Assembly (NCBI RefSeq): GCF_028453695.1
Contig: NC_135777.1
Span: 6,685,714 to 6,749,713, forward strand
Direction: 5' to 3'
From: Augochlora pura
Taxonomy: Eukaryota > Arthropoda > Insecta > Hymenoptera > Halictidae
DNA length: 64,000 nt
Below, one piece after another: positions 41,589-53,708 of the stretch. The notes below the pieces were generated by a model. That model was not told where the DNA came from, made no database searches, and worked only from the letters and a program-made list of their open reading frames with translations. The translations under genes and the position numbers were made by a program. How positions within the stretch are numbered: the first letter of the stretch is position 1; each line of letters starts with the position of its first letter.

Positions 41589-41854
41589 TTAACCCTTTGC
41601 ACTCCGTTGTCTCCTCTCAGGGGACATCTTGGCTCTAGTACGTCACTGGACATATTTGATAAAATATTTTTCTCTGGCTTATAGAATTTCGATTTTATAT
41701 AACGAAATGCATTTTATTGAATATTATTATAGCTTATTTTGTTCCAAGCGTATACTATACTATATAATATAAATACTATGTATACTATACAATAGAAAAG
41801 TCGGTTAAGGGATGGTAGGTAACATCCATGATGGCGCGGAGTGCAAAGGGTTAA
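41589..41854. mobile_element. TTAA-bounded MITE, CTCAGGGGACATC subfamily, copy 2
   Basis: The left end is TTAACCCTTTGCACTCCGTT followed by GTCTCCTCTCAGGGGACATC. The right end is GATGGCGCGGAGTGCAAAGG followed by GTTAA. It is 266 bp and the intact counterpart of the nested copy at 26988-27223. Confidence 0.85.
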
Positions 41855-41926
41855 TAAATATCGACGCTTTATCGACCGGTCGTTTGGTCGTAAACATTCT
41901 CGTTTCTATTTATTCGATTTTATTTA

Positions 41927-42254
41927 TTAACAGGTTGAATGCCACGGGGGTCACCGGTGACCGGCACTGAACTTGGCTGTGACGCCATGGGGGCCACCGG
42001 TGACCGGCGTGCCCGGATTGAAAAAAACATAAGAAAGTTAGACGAAAGACAACACTTATAATTTCTTATTATTATCATCGTTGATGTAGTGGTGCAAAGA
42101 AATGGATGCAGTAGAAAATATTTGAAACATGTTTATACGTTGTAAATTATCTACTGTATATAATATTTCAACATTATATGTATCGGTAAATGGACATTTC
42201 ATCGTGGCGCCACGGACAATCCCGGTAAAATTGGCGTGGCAGTCAACGTGTTAA
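41927..42254 (+). mobile_element. TTAA-bounded MITE, CACGTTGAATGCCACG family, intact copy
   Basis: The left end is TTAACAGGTTGAATGCCACG and the right end is GGCGTGGCAGTCAACGTGTT followed by AA. GGTCACCGGTGACC (41949-41962) is a perfect palindrome inside the left end, with a second, imperfect GGCCACCGGTGACC about 40 bp on. GTGGCGCCAC lies inside the right end. It is 328 bp and noncoding. Confidence 0.85.
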
Positions 42255-44963
42255 TGGCGAAAGGTGTTTAAGATTTAAAAATTTATATAATAATATTGAA
42301 GCTTGCGGTACAATTTTATAAATTTATCTCAATAATAGATAACAGATGAAGGGTTGCTAGGACAATTGATTCACAGGTGGAAAACCGATCGGGGGGGAAA
42401 AGCCGATTTATATATCAATAAAGTGTTATTATTAATCTCCACTATATCGAATTAAAAATAAATTCTTCTGTCATCGAAGTCTAGAAACGAAAGTGCATCA
42501 AGATGACATAAAATTCGTCGGGCTCTAACCAGGAAAATATTAAGGATAAATAAATGCAGCTTGAAAGTGATCGTAGGGTTTAACGCGGATCGCCGAAAAG
42601 TGCGAGACTGGCCAAGGGGCCGTTTAAGAAAGGTATACGGCACCCGACGGGGGCGATAACGACGCCGCGATAAGGCCATTAAGGAAGCGAAGATTGTTAA
42701 GATCGAAACGCGCGCGCATTAGTTTGAAAGCCGCGTTTACGGCCGGCCGGCGGCCGGCGGTCCGTCGATACGCTCGCGCAACAATAACAATAAAGAGCTC
42801 TCGATTAGCTTCCATTAAGAGTCCAAATACTTCCGACCGGCAACAGAGAGCGCATATATACGCCGCCTCCAGGAGCAAACAAACGAAAAGCCTCCCTATC
42901 TGTCCTGCGAGGCAAAAAGAGGATGGCGGGTCTGCTGTCATCCGAAACGTCTGCTTCCGTTCGTGTATAGCCGCGTCTCGCGTTGCGCCGGGGCATTTCC
43001 AAATTAACCAATAAATTAGCTAAGCCTCCCCTCCCTCACTCTCTCTCTCTCTCTCTCCCTCTCTCTCTTTGTCTTTCTCTCTGGGAAGAGACAATCGGAT
43101 TGAATGCAAAGCTGGCGAGCGAGAAGGAGAACCGGTAGGGTCCCAGAAGTCGATCGGGGCTTTTCTTTCGATCCGTGGCTATGCAATTAATCTCGATCTC
43201 GTTCACCGTAGCATGCCGCGGTCGTTAATTCGGCGCTGACGACGGGGGTAGAAAGGAGAAAAAGAGAGAGAGAGAGAGAGAGAGGGAGGGAGGTTGGGCC
43301 GAAAGCCGGGGCCCCGTTCCACCTTGTAAGAAGCGAACACGATGACATTCGTACCGGGGTCCGAGAAAACGAGTCGGGCTACATGGAAGCCTACACGAGC
43401 GAACGGACGATTCCGAATCAGATGTTATCTTTGACGAGGGCTGCCGGTGGCGCGGGAGGGGCTGTCGGCCGGCCAGGAGGGAGAGCACAAGGGAGAGAGA
43501 GCTCGGGGGCCCTTTCTCGGTGCCCCGCGCCAAGATACGGATCTCCTTGGCGCCACCGTCTCCCGGGCCCTTCCACGGGGCCGCGCAAGTAGCGATGCCC
43601 ATTCGTTTGCCTCTTCTCTCTTACACGCTCGCTCTTTGTCTCCACCTCTCTCTCTCTCTTTCTCTCCGACTCCTCTATCCATCTATCCATCTCTCTTTCT
43701 CTCTGACTCTCCCCAGTCGCCTCTTCGTCGCAATCGCTTTTTTTCGAGCAATTTAGCCGCACCACCGCTCGGCCAGTTTGTATTCGCATTAAAGATATAA
43801 AGATTCTTCTATTACGGTAGGAGACTCCATTGTCTCCCGGCCACGAAAAGACGCCGGCACACGAGGCTCCCGTCGGTTTATACCGTTCGCCGTGGCTGTT
43901 AAAAGCTCCGTAAAACTCTCTTCTTCGATCTAAGAAGAAAAAAGGAAACCTAGTTGCGATTTTTTCCTATACAGTTTCTTACATAGTTTTCCTATAGTTT
44001 TTTACTATATAGTATTCTAAAGTAGCCCTCGAAATAAAGTATTCCCGAAATCTCAACTATAACGTTCCAGGTAGCCCTGCAACGTTCCACCCCTTTTACT
44101 TCTAACTCTGCTTCGAGCAGTTAGCTAATTCTCCACTTAATTCTCCTTGTATGTTCGAAACCGAACAATAACCATGCCTGACATAACCTAACATTCCTAG
44201 GAGAAACGTCGGTTGCAGCAGCACGGCAACAGAGAAATTACAGTTTTCTTTCGGCCCCCGGGACGAAGAGGATTCCGACGGCCAGGGAGAGAGAGAGAGA
44301 GAGAGAGAGAGAAGGGGCGCCGCGTCATCGGGAACGAATTCCAGGGAACGACGAGCGTCGGACGACGAAAGCCGGTTCGATTCCACGGCTGTCGTTAATT
44401 ACGATGTTCGCTCGTTAATTCCGGCCGCACGATCCGCCATAACGGATGAACAACGGCCCGGGGAGGAAAGTGGGAGAGGACAAACAACTCCTACGAGGAA
44501 TAACTCCTCATTTCCTACTTACTGTCAATTATTTGGTTAGAGAGCGAATTAACTCCGTGCTCCATGCGAGACGGTCGATCAACGAATTGAAGAATGTCTC
44601 CTATTCTGCTTACGGTTTAATTAATGCGAGCCTCGTCGTTTCATTGTTCTCGATATTTGCATGAAGAGAGCGAGAGAGAGAAAGAGAGAGAGAGGGAGGG
44701 ATAAAGAGAGAGAGAGCCCGTGGTAAATTATACTTCGTCTGCGCTGTCATGGCGACGCAGCTCGCGGGGAGCTCCACCCTTTTGTCCGATTATTCGACGA
44801 GATTCGAACAAGGATGGGCGAGTATTTGTTTTATCTACGTAGCTGCTAACTCCGCGAGCCCAAGATGGTCGCCGTTCCTCGTTGTCCACGTGACCGTTCG
44901 CAATGCTAATTTCATACCTGGCACAGTTTAATTTAATTTTCTCTAATGAAAACTTGATGTCGG
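42255..44963. other. Noncoding, mostly GC-rich
   Basis: No supported gene. Contains CT/GA tracts at 43037-43068, 43262-43285, 44286-44312 and 44663-44716. Frames of up to 125 residues are low-complexity or mutually overlapping. GTTAATTACGATGTTCGCTC and CGTTAATTCCGG words cluster at 44390-44430. Confidence 0.4.
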
Positions 44964-45455
44964 TTAACCACTTAGCTGCGTCGATATATTTACAAGATTA
45001 ATTTTGTTTCATCGATCATACTGTGTATAATCTCTTTTACAATTGTTGTAAAAATATCCTAAATCGTGCGAAATTTACGACTATGTTGTCATCAGCATTT
45101 TGACAGAAATCGTCGAAGAAACATTTCTATTGTAAAATGTAAAATTACCAATAATCAATTTCGAACGCATGAAAGTGCACTTTATTTCTTAAAATAAAAA
45201 TTCTACGAGCCAGGAAAATTATTTTACAAATTTATTTGTAATTTATTTATAAAATTTATTTGTATTTATTTTCAAATTTACAGTTTAAATGGCTTCGAGT
45301 GCAAAGGGTTAAAATACTAATGAAAACGCATTCATAAATTTCGTAGAGTTTAGGGTAATTCTAGGACAACTGTCGACAAAACTGTACTCATTGTGATCGA
45401 TAAACTGCATAACAAAATTTATCTTCTAAATATATCGGCGCAGCTAAGTGGTTGA
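44964..45455. mobile_element. TTAA-type MITE, CCACTTAGCTGCG ends
   Basis: The left end is TTAACCACTTAGCTGCGTCG followed by ATATATTTA. The right end inverted is TCAACCACTTAGCTGCGCCG followed by ATATATTTA. This terminal repeat of about 29 bp has two mismatches and is the longest in the window. It contains a right end of the CCCTTTGCACTCGA family (AAATGGCTTCGAGTGCAAAG, about 45288-45312), so another element is probably nested. Confidence 0.8.
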
Positions 45456-45497
45456 AAGCAAAACAAGTAAATTTTGGAATTATCGACACTATCAATT

Positions 45498-45706
45498 TTA
45501 ACCCTTTGCACTCGGAGCCATTTTAGCTGTAAATTTGAAATAATTATTCTGGTTCGTGGTATTTCCATTCTACTTAACAAAATAAATATGTGACTCCTCC
45601 CAACAGTTTTACTCCTTGACAATCTTTCAAATCTAAAGATTGTTTCAAAAATGATTTTGGAATGAAGTAGAATAATTTTCGTGGTGACGCAGAGTGCAAA
45701 TAGTTG
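45498..45706. mobile_element. CCCTTTGCACTCGA-family MITE, copy 7
   Basis: The left end is TTAACCCTTTGCACTCGGAG followed by CCATTTTAGCTG. The right end is GTGACGCAGAGTGCAAATAG followed by TTGA, lacking the CACTCGAG expected there. It is 209 bp, shortened by internal deletion relative to copy 6. Confidence 0.7.
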
Positions 45707-46740
45707 ATAAGAAAGAAACTGATCTTTCGAACGCCTCGAATTAGTATAAACCCTTTTCACTATTACGTCTTTCAGAGCTACGTTGATTACGACTGTTTCG
45801 TCCTTAATTATTTCCTCGATGCCATCAGATGATTCCAGTGTTCTGTCTGTCCACATTTACTTTCATTCCCAAACTTCGATGACAGGGGACTCGAATTTTC
45901 TTTCGATTTAATAGAAACGATTGGCAGCTATATTTATTAAATTATGCACGAAACGTTCGTCACGAGTCTGATTAACGATTGACGAGTCGCCAGGGGTTAA
46001 ATATCTCGTCTAGCTCTCTTATCCTAAAAGTGTCCCGTTCAAGGTGTACCTCCATTCACCGTCGACGCCACTTTCTTCCCCGAGAATTGGATAATCGACG
46101 GTTCCCACCGATCAAAAGTTCCACCGGTTACGTGCTCCCGACGTGGTCGAGCCACGGTTGATTTCCAGCAGCGGATCGGCCGCGTTTCCCAGGGCCGCGT
46201 AGGGGACGATAACTCAGTGTTCCGGGCGGTTTAACGTCTCGGGACACGCGGTCCAGAGAGCCCGCGCGGTGTCCCCCGTCGGTAAATTCAAGCGGACGCA
46301 TCCTCTCGTTCGATCGATCCGGCGATACGATCGAACGAGGATCGGTCCCAGGTAAGCCGGCACCGTCGACACGCGCGCTCGATAATGAACGCGGGGACCT
46401 CCGCCCTCCGCCCCCCTCTCCTTCGGAAAAGGAAAACGGGCGCCGCTCGGAGAATCGGTCGTGTCCCGTTGTCAATCGTCGCCGTGCGAGACGAATCTCG
46501 GTTGCCGGGGACCGGCGCTGGGCCCCCCCGCTGTGGTATCGGTTACGCTTTAAACCGCGTTTAGGGCCGTAGAAAGCTGTTCTCGGGATCAACCCGCTCG
46601 GAAACTCCTTTGACGGATTTTTATTCCGGCCGAGGAGTCAACCGGCCCCGAAAACCTCGGAACACGAACCACAATGATTCGTGATGGTTCAATGTTTGTT
46701 GGGACGACGAGGTTGGGTGATGAAATTGTACCTTAATGTT
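45707..46740. other. Noncoding, GC-rich
   Basis: No supported gene. A 154-residue minus-strand frame (46128-46592) is Arg/Pro/Ser-rich without a domain. Confidence 0.4.
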
Positions 46741-47208
46741 TTAACGCGTTCCGCGCCACGTGTACCATCGATGGTACATGCTTGCGTGTTTATTTAACGG
46801 GCTAGAAAATAATTTATAACAAGTCTAGAATTATAGAATTAATTTCCACCACAGGATCGTAATGAATTCGTTTTATTATTGTATACGATTTGTTGTGGAA
46901 TAACTGATAAATCCTACATTACCGATAAATAGCAGAACGACACCTAGTGTCTAATTAGGCATCCTCTGTACTGCGACTCATCCAAGTTTTTAGTCTAGTC
47001 ACTTCCATAGAACAGATACCACGTGTATCAAAGAACAAGCCAACAAAGTAAAACACATAATAGTAAGAACCACGCTTCTAATTAACTAAAACATTAAAAA
47101 CCTCAACACGATTATTAATAATTACAGATAATATAGTAAAGTTTAGTGAAATAACAAGTGACTAGAGCGAAGATTCGAGGAAAAATAGCGCGGCATAGAA
47201 CGTGTTAA
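46741..47208. mobile_element. TTAA-bounded MITE, CGCGTTCCGCGCC end
   Basis: The left end is TTAACGCGTTCCGCGCCACG. The right end inverted is TTAACACGTTCTATGCCGCG. An 18 bp perfect palindrome, TGTACCATCGATGGTACA (46761-46778), follows the left end. It is 468 bp with an AT-rich interior. Confidence 0.7.
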
Positions 47209-47753
47209 ATAATTTATTCCAACTCCGCGCGTCAGTGAAATCAACGGTTATCAATGTAATTTATTCCAATTTGAACATAACACGATACTAAGCTTTAGGA
47301 CTATATTAAAACAATGAAAACTGGGGAACTGTTAATCTGCAGGAGCTGTTACTAGCTCTGTAGGCTGTCCTGAAGCGACCGACCCATTCTTTTTTTCTTT
47401 TTATTCTTTTTTATTTTATGTGGTTTGCTGTGAGGTAGGTTTTCAACCGTGCCTGAAGACTATGGCCTTCTTACCTGTCAATAGTGAGTTGCTTGCCTGA
47501 TGGTGTTACCTATATGAAGTTATAGTATAATGAGGTGAGGGATAGTTGGGGAAAACATTTTCAAAGAAAACCCTCGAAGCGACTGACCCATTCCTTTGTA
47601 GGCCCTTAGTTAAACAGGAATGGTTGGTGAAGACATCAGGTGAAGAGGGCACATTTCCTGATGCGTATGTATTGTGCATTTCGGTGCACAACAATGTTAA
47701 ATGGAATGACGAAGACTCAAGTTAAGACTTAGACGACAAGCACGAGTACAACC

Positions 47754-47847
47754 ACGATCTCCTAACCTCAAAACAAAAATAACGATCTCCTAACCTCAAA
47801 ACAAAAAAAACGATCTCCTAACCTCAAAACAAAAATAACGATCTCCT
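47754..47847. repeat. 30 bp minisatellite
   Basis: Three full units of ACGATCTCCTAACCTCAAAA followed by CAAAAATA, plus a partial fourth. Confidence 0.9.
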
Positions 47848-49133
47848 CGATTACAAGCTTATCGCTCGATTCGGAGAGAAGCTTCTCTCGCCGTGCAAAG
47901 ATCCATCAAAATCGCGTAGAGATCCGGCATGGGAGAACCTGGGCCCGTTCTCGATCGCCTATCGAAACGATCTATCACATTCCCGAACACCGGCCGGCCC
48001 GCCGACAAAAGCTGGGCGCCGGTCTCGGAACACGGAAGATAAGAGGATCTCTCCACGGCGAAGAAAAGGAAAGACGGCTGAAACAAGTGTACCGCTAACT
48101 AGCCGCCATTTTAATGAACTCGTCACGGGGTCCCCTTCCCCGGGGCCCGTCGCTGTCCGGGCGAATTTCAATTTTCACGGAAGATAGTAAAGCATCCCGG
48201 TGGAAGAATCGAATCGCTCCGGAGGATCTACGGAACGAAAAACGCGCGGGGCCCCCGTGTCGGGGCCGCACGAAATTCCAAGGGGGGGGGGAGGGAGGAG
48301 GGGATATAGCCCGGACGCCATGAGAGGAGGGACGTCGCGTCGGACGCGTCCAGGTTTCGCCGGATATTTACGTGTAGCCGGTGATGGCCGAACTGCTGTC
48401 GAACACCGGGTTTTACAGCGGCGAGAGGGGGGCCCCTTGTATCGTGCTCATCATCGGGCGCCGAGGGGCAGAGGAGGGGGCGGCGGTGGCGGGCGGCGAT
48501 GGTCCAGCGACTGGTTACACGCAACTAGATGGATGAAGGTGGCTGGAACAAGGTGGCGGCTGATGGGTGTAAATTCGAGATACGATCTGGTCGTCCCTCG
48601 GCCGGCCCCGATTTACCGACTGCCGTGCTTTCTGGAGGCAGGTTCACTCGGTTTTTAATTATCCTCGGTGCCCCCGGAGGACAAAGGCGTCCGACGTCGT
48701 CAGGTATATATGTATATGTATGTGTGTTTGTGTGCTGCGCGGTGTCTTTCGGCGTCGGCGAACCGGTAGGATGATGAACCGTCCGTAGGCGCCCGGTGAC
48801 GTATTGGTTCCCCGGGAAAACGAGGAATCCTCGGAATTAGTCGATTCCGTATGGAAATGCTCCCTCGAATCGCTTCGACGGATACCGGCGGAGGAATACG
48901 GAGATGATGCGAGCCCCGCTCTATCCCGCTGTAAATCATCCGGCTTTACGACGTCCAGTCGATTTTCTACCACCGTTGTTCCTGCTCGCCGCGTTTAACA
49001 GTTGTTCCACTAGCTTCGTGGTGGGGAATTTTGTTGGGGGCTCGTTAAGGGGTTGCATCGCTTCGAATCGCTTTCAAGATTATTTTTCATTTTTGAAATC
49101 ACGTCGTTCCATTACAATTTTATTTACCGTGTA
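47848..49133. other. GC-rich noncoding island
   Basis: No supported gene. G-run segment at 48281-48302 and a TATG/TGTG simple tract at 48705-48735. Overlapping frames of up to 152 residues lack domains. Confidence 0.4.
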
Positions 49134-49382
49134 TTAAACCTTTGCAGTCGAAGCCATTTTACCTAAAATTCCAACGTAGTTTCTATGATTCATAGTATTT
49201 TCATTTTACATGACTTATTGCACTTTATTCATATGAAGTCGGGTCATGTGACTCGCAGAGCAGTTGCAGTTTTAATAGTTTCTTAAACACAGACAACAAT
49301 GATAATATACAAATTATTTTGAGACATGATAAAACAATTTTTAGTGGTGCCTTGGAGTCACCACTCGAGTGCAAAGGGTTAA
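49134..49382. mobile_element. TTAA-bounded MITE, CCCTTTGCACTCGA family, copy 8
   Basis: The left end is TTAAACCTTTGCAGTCGAAG followed by CCATTTTACC. The right end is CACCACTCGAGTGCAAAGGG followed by TTAA. It is 249 bp. The satellite-like words AAAGTAGACACTTCCAGC start immediately to its right. Confidence 0.8.
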
Positions 49383-49973
49383 AGTAGACACTTCCAGCTT
49401 TTATTTAAGCATTGAAACACCCTCGTGAGAATATATTCCAAAATTCACTTAAACTTGAATTTGGGCCTTGTCTTTTCCTAGATGTGACAGAAGTCGACTT
49501 TTCTTAAATTTTCCACATGATTTTCAAATATATATAATTCAATCCTTCATTAAAATTCTTAATAACTTTAATAATCATTATAAACTTTCCACGAAACTTT
49601 AATTGAATTAAAAATACTCCAAGTCCAAAAATTAAACCTCTCTTTTAAAATTCTATTCGAAATCATATAATTTTAAAAAAATATCATAAATATTGACTTA
49701 TAGATCATGACTGACTAAAAAAATAATCCAATCCAGAGCTAATTTTAATAACTACTCTAAATAAATTTAAAAGGTAATTTTAAATCTTAACTAAATTGTA
49801 CGTCTGTTCAGAATATTAAATATAGAAATTATATTTAATATTGATAAACGAAAATAAATATATCCTATATTCTATTGCAATCTACTCTACCCTGCCCTAA
49901 AGTAGACAAAATCGTTACACGATTTATCAGTTATAAAACCGAGTTTTTACCGAGTTCTTTTTAATCCGCGATG

Positions 49974-50007
<34 letters not shown>

Positions 50008-50967
50008 GCGGGGCATAGTTTCGAGGACACGAGGTTAGGCAGCGACGATCGCCGGGCCACTCGGAGCGTTCATTCGGTCCCGATAGAGGCCTATAAAGGC
50101 AGTCCGCATTATCATTTTAATTACTTCGTTTTGTGTCAAAGCGTTTTGCCAGATTCTTATCACCGCGTCGGGACAAATTAGCACCCCGACCGGGTTCTGC
50201 CCGGCGGAACCTGTTCGCTGGAATCCGCAAATTACCTTTCCTGCCGCCTCGGCATAAAGGACGGCGGCGGACATTCGAAATGGCAAGAGAGCTTGAGAGA
50301 GAGAGAGAGAGAGATGCTTTTACGCGGCGGCGTTATTCCGCGAGAAGAGCCGTGTCCGCTTGGCCGAGGAAAACCTCGACCCTTGTCCCCGATGCAAATT
50401 AACACGTCCAGAGTCCCGTTGCCTTCCCGTGGCGTTCTCAATAAAAAAGAAAAGACTCGACAAGGAAGCGTCTCGCAAAAATTACCCTGAAACGCTGTGG
50501 CCTCCGGGTGGTGCGGCCGCTACTTTGGAAATTGTCGATACGCTTCCTCGCGGTGATGTTCCGAGAAGCGCTTACAGTCTCCTTACAAGCGCAAGTTACA
50601 GTCTTCTCGTACGTGTTTTATCGCGAAATGTTTACGAGGTTTCCGCAACAAAAAGAATCGCAAAGGTCGGTCCCCCCTCCGATCCCTATTAGCTCGGATA
50701 ATCGTCCCGATGCAATTTCCGATCGCGAGTGGTTGCGCGAGTCGAAAATTGTCCATACTTCGAGACTCGAAACTACAGTTCCTGCTACAAGTTTTAAAGA
50801 AACACAATATCCAAGGATATATGAAAGATAGAAGAGGATATAAGAGAATATAAGTGGGTATAAATGAGATACAGCATGATATCCAAGGATTGCAAGATAT
50901 CCGACTAAAATATCAACAAAGATCCTCTCTTTGATGAAGAACAAAATCTAGTAACATCGTATCGAAC
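49383..50967. other. Noncoding, AT-rich then GC-rich
   Basis: 49383-49570 and 49870-49910 hold diverged words of the 197 bp satellite. A (GA)n tract is at 49977-50006. Frames at 50133-50831 overlap in both directions. No supported gene. Confidence 0.45.
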
Positions 50968-51111
50968 TTAACCCTTTGTCTTCTCAGCCGTAATATTATT
51001 GCGTTACATATGATCAAACTTCAAAGAGGAATTAATAGAATTATTTCTTCTAATATTCCAAATCTCATCTTTGTACAAACGTAAAATAAAAATACAACCG
51101 TAAAGGGTTAA
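50968..51111. mobile_element. Small TTAA-bounded MITE, CCCTTTG end
   Basis: The left end is TTAACCCTTTGTCTTCTCAG and the right end is ACAACCGTAAAGGGTTAA. It is 144 bp with a terminal match of only 10 bp, so the call rests on the TTAA boundaries and similarity to neighbours. Confidence 0.5.
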
Positions 51112-51899
51112 TTTATTATATTTGGTTTCGATAAGAATTTATACGATCGACCGCAGTTTCCCGGCGACGTCACGCTCCCAGCCGGACAGGCAGCGTGCGC
51201 TTTTTTCCGGCGGCGTTTCATCCCTCGCGCGTCATGTCGGCGATAGAAGGGGGCGGGGATGAGAGAAAAAGGATATCTCGGCGACTCTGCGGAGAATCAG
51301 CGAGATTGACTTTTTCGCTGCCCCCGGGACCGAAAGGAGAGCGGAAGTGATGAATGGGCGACGGAGGGGGCAGGTCTTTTCAGAAGGCCGTGCGACGAGA
51401 GAGGACCGGGTGATCTTTTCGAGCCGCGAGAGAGGGGCACGCACGAGAGACACAAAGCGCCGCTATCCGCACCATCAGTGTCCGATACCGGGCTCAGGTG
51501 ACACGCTTTCCAAAGAGGTACCCAGGCTGGCCGGTGGTGTGTACCTTTATTAAAGCGGTGACGAGAGGACCCGAGAGAGAGAGAAAGAGAGAGAGGGAGA
51601 GAGAGAGCCCCGACGGAGGCCCGTCGATGACAGAAAATATTTACAACGTCATCTTACCTAGACTGGGCGTTTTCCTGGCCGTGTTCAACGGCGCCAAGGT
51701 TCCATCTCGGCCGGCCATTACGCCCGTGCCCTCGCCTTCGCCTCGATTACACGCGTCTCCTTTTGTCTACCCGACAGCGCGCTTCTCCGAGACAATGGAA
51801 CGCGACAAGTGCGCCTTTGACTCCTCGCGATACGATTTATTTCTCCGTTCATTTTGTTTTTTTTACTAATAAACACTCGCGTCGGATAGAAATCTATAT
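51112..51899. other. GC-rich noncoding island
   Basis: No supported gene. GA-rich tract at 51571-51609. Frames of up to 123 residues lack domains. Confidence 0.4.
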
Positions 51900-52376
51900 T
51901 TAACCCCTTCCCGTACTTTAGCGAGTCAGACTCGCGATGAAGATTTTTGCCCAAAACATGAATATCGCGAGTCAGACTCGCAAAACAGTTCCTTGGGCCA
52001 AACATAAACATCGCGAGTCTGAGTCGCGAACAGATACTTGGGCCAAACATAAACATCGCGAGTCCTGAGTCGCGAACACATACTTGGGCCAAACGTAAAC
52101 ATAACAAGCCGAGCGCTCAAGGACTGATTTTTTGCCCGTTACGCTCGTGACCGAATGTTAGTTCCTCTCAGTACCTCGGAACAGTTAGTCACGATTCTTG
52201 TCGTTGCTGTTACGAAGCAATTCGATTATTAAAATTTAAGAAAACATTGCGGGCATCTACATTTCGGATCGTATTGCGACTTTTTTACGAACATCAGTCT
52301 GGTCTGTTTAGCGCGCGTTGATGCGGACCGCTCGGGCCCGAGTTTCGTCGAGCTAAATGGCACGGGAAGGGGTTAA
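51900..52376. mobile_element. TTAA-bounded element, CCCCTTCCCGT ends, copy 2
   Basis: The left end is TTAACCCCTTCCCGTACTTT. The right end is AATGGCACGGGAAGGGGTTAA. It carries four 43 bp minisatellite units around CGCGAGTCTGAGTCGCGAAC, one more than copy 1 at 3050-3556, and lacks about 80 bp of that copy's middle. The repeat number therefore varies between copies. Confidence 0.8.
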
Positions 52377-53378
52377 CTGGAACAATAATGACGAACAGAA
52401 AAGGAACACCTTTCGTAAGGAAATCACGAAAATTAAGGATTCGACGACATTCGAAATAAACAGTGCCAAGCGGATAAGCGGACCGCGATATCTGCGCGAA
52501 GTATTGAAAGATAGTACGCGGCTTCTTTTCCGATCGAGTCGACGCTTAAACGTTCAGGACTTCCAGTTCTCAACTACCCCCATACAGTGGGACTCTCAGA
52601 TTAAGATCAACGGAGGTGTCGACACGAAACCGGCGTTGTTTTAAGCGAGAACAGCTAGAGATCTCTGGTTTGATTACGCCGACGCGAAACCGCAAACAGA
52701 AATCGAAACAAAAGAAGACCGAAGGTCGGATAAATGTTTCAACGAAACGGCGAATCGACAAAGAATTTCGTCCGATATTAAATACCTATTAAACGGGTGG
52801 AAAACCACGGGCGGCCGAACGGCGACGGGACACCTATTGTAATCATTGTTGCAGCTTTTTTTCGTTCGAGCGGACGACCGACAAAAATAACACAAAAAAG
52901 GAAAATAATTCGATCCATCGTTTCTGTTTGGCGTTCGACTGGCTGTAACTTTCATTGTCGATGCTCCCCCGCGCGCGCGTGTTTTCGGCGAAGCCTGGGC
53001 CACGGTGAATGCGCGGCTTGATAACAACAGGCCGGAATAATTGTTGCAACGCTGGTTTCGCTGTTAGCGATGCGCGGCTGTTCGACAAGCATCCCCCTTC
53101 GACCCCCCCTCACCGCCGACAGATTTGTAAAAACCGGCGGACGCGTTCGATCGACGCCGGCAACAACTAGAAACTAACAAAAGCGAGGAGGCCCGGTAAT
53201 TATCGGGCCGCGGATGTGGCGCGATTATAATGGCATTAAACGCGGCCGAACAAGAACACCGCGGGAAATTAATAGAGTGCGCGATGATGCTCGGTCGGAT
53301 TCGGCGTGCTCGACGATCGCATCGTTTCTGTCGGCTTCGAGAAGCGATTGCCGTTTTTGCGAAGCTCGAAATCTTTAT
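52377..53378. other. Noncoding, GC-rich
   Basis: No supported gene. Frames of up to 117 residues at 52357-53088 overlap on both strands without domains. Confidence 0.4.
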
Positions 53379-53537
53379 TTAACCCCTTGCCTTACGATTT
53401 GATTTCCAACTGTGCGGGCCCAAAGTCTTGTTTATGTTTGGTCCGGTAGACTTACCACGTCTTTGAGACGTTTTGTTTATGTTTGGCCCCGAAAAACTAT
53501 CACGTCTCTCATACGTCATTGTAAGCTAAGGGGTTAA
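53379..53537. mobile_element. Small TTAA-bounded MITE, CCCCTTGCCTTAC ends
   Basis: The left end is TTAACCCCTTGCCTTACGAT. The right end inverted is TTAACCCCTTAGCTTACAAT, a 15/17 match. It is 159 bp. The interior repeats CGTTTTGTTTATGTTTGGCC-like units twice and shares GTTTATGTTTGG (read inverted, CCAAACATAAAC) with the minisatellite of the CCCTTCCCGT elements. That suggests a common ancestor. Confidence 0.75.
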
Positions 53538-53551
53538 GGAAATTACTAATT

Positions 53552-53708
53552 GAATTTGCGAATTTATAAATATGTAATTTTGCGAATTTGTCAATTATAA
53601 ATTTGGAAATTTGCGAATTTGTCAATTTATAAATTTGTAAATCTATAAATCTGTGTATCTATAGATCTATAAATTTATAAATTTGTAAATCTATAAATCT
53701 GTAAATTA
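53552..53708. repeat. AT-rich minisatellite
   Basis: Overlapping AATTTGCGAATTTGTCAATT and TATAAATTTGTAAATCTATA units in irregular tandem. Confidence 0.8.

Noticed and set aside
44320..44398. Possible tRNA (GGTTCGATTCC B-box match)
   Set aside because: No A box, acceptor stem or anticodon arm can be folded around it. The T-arm does not pair correctly.
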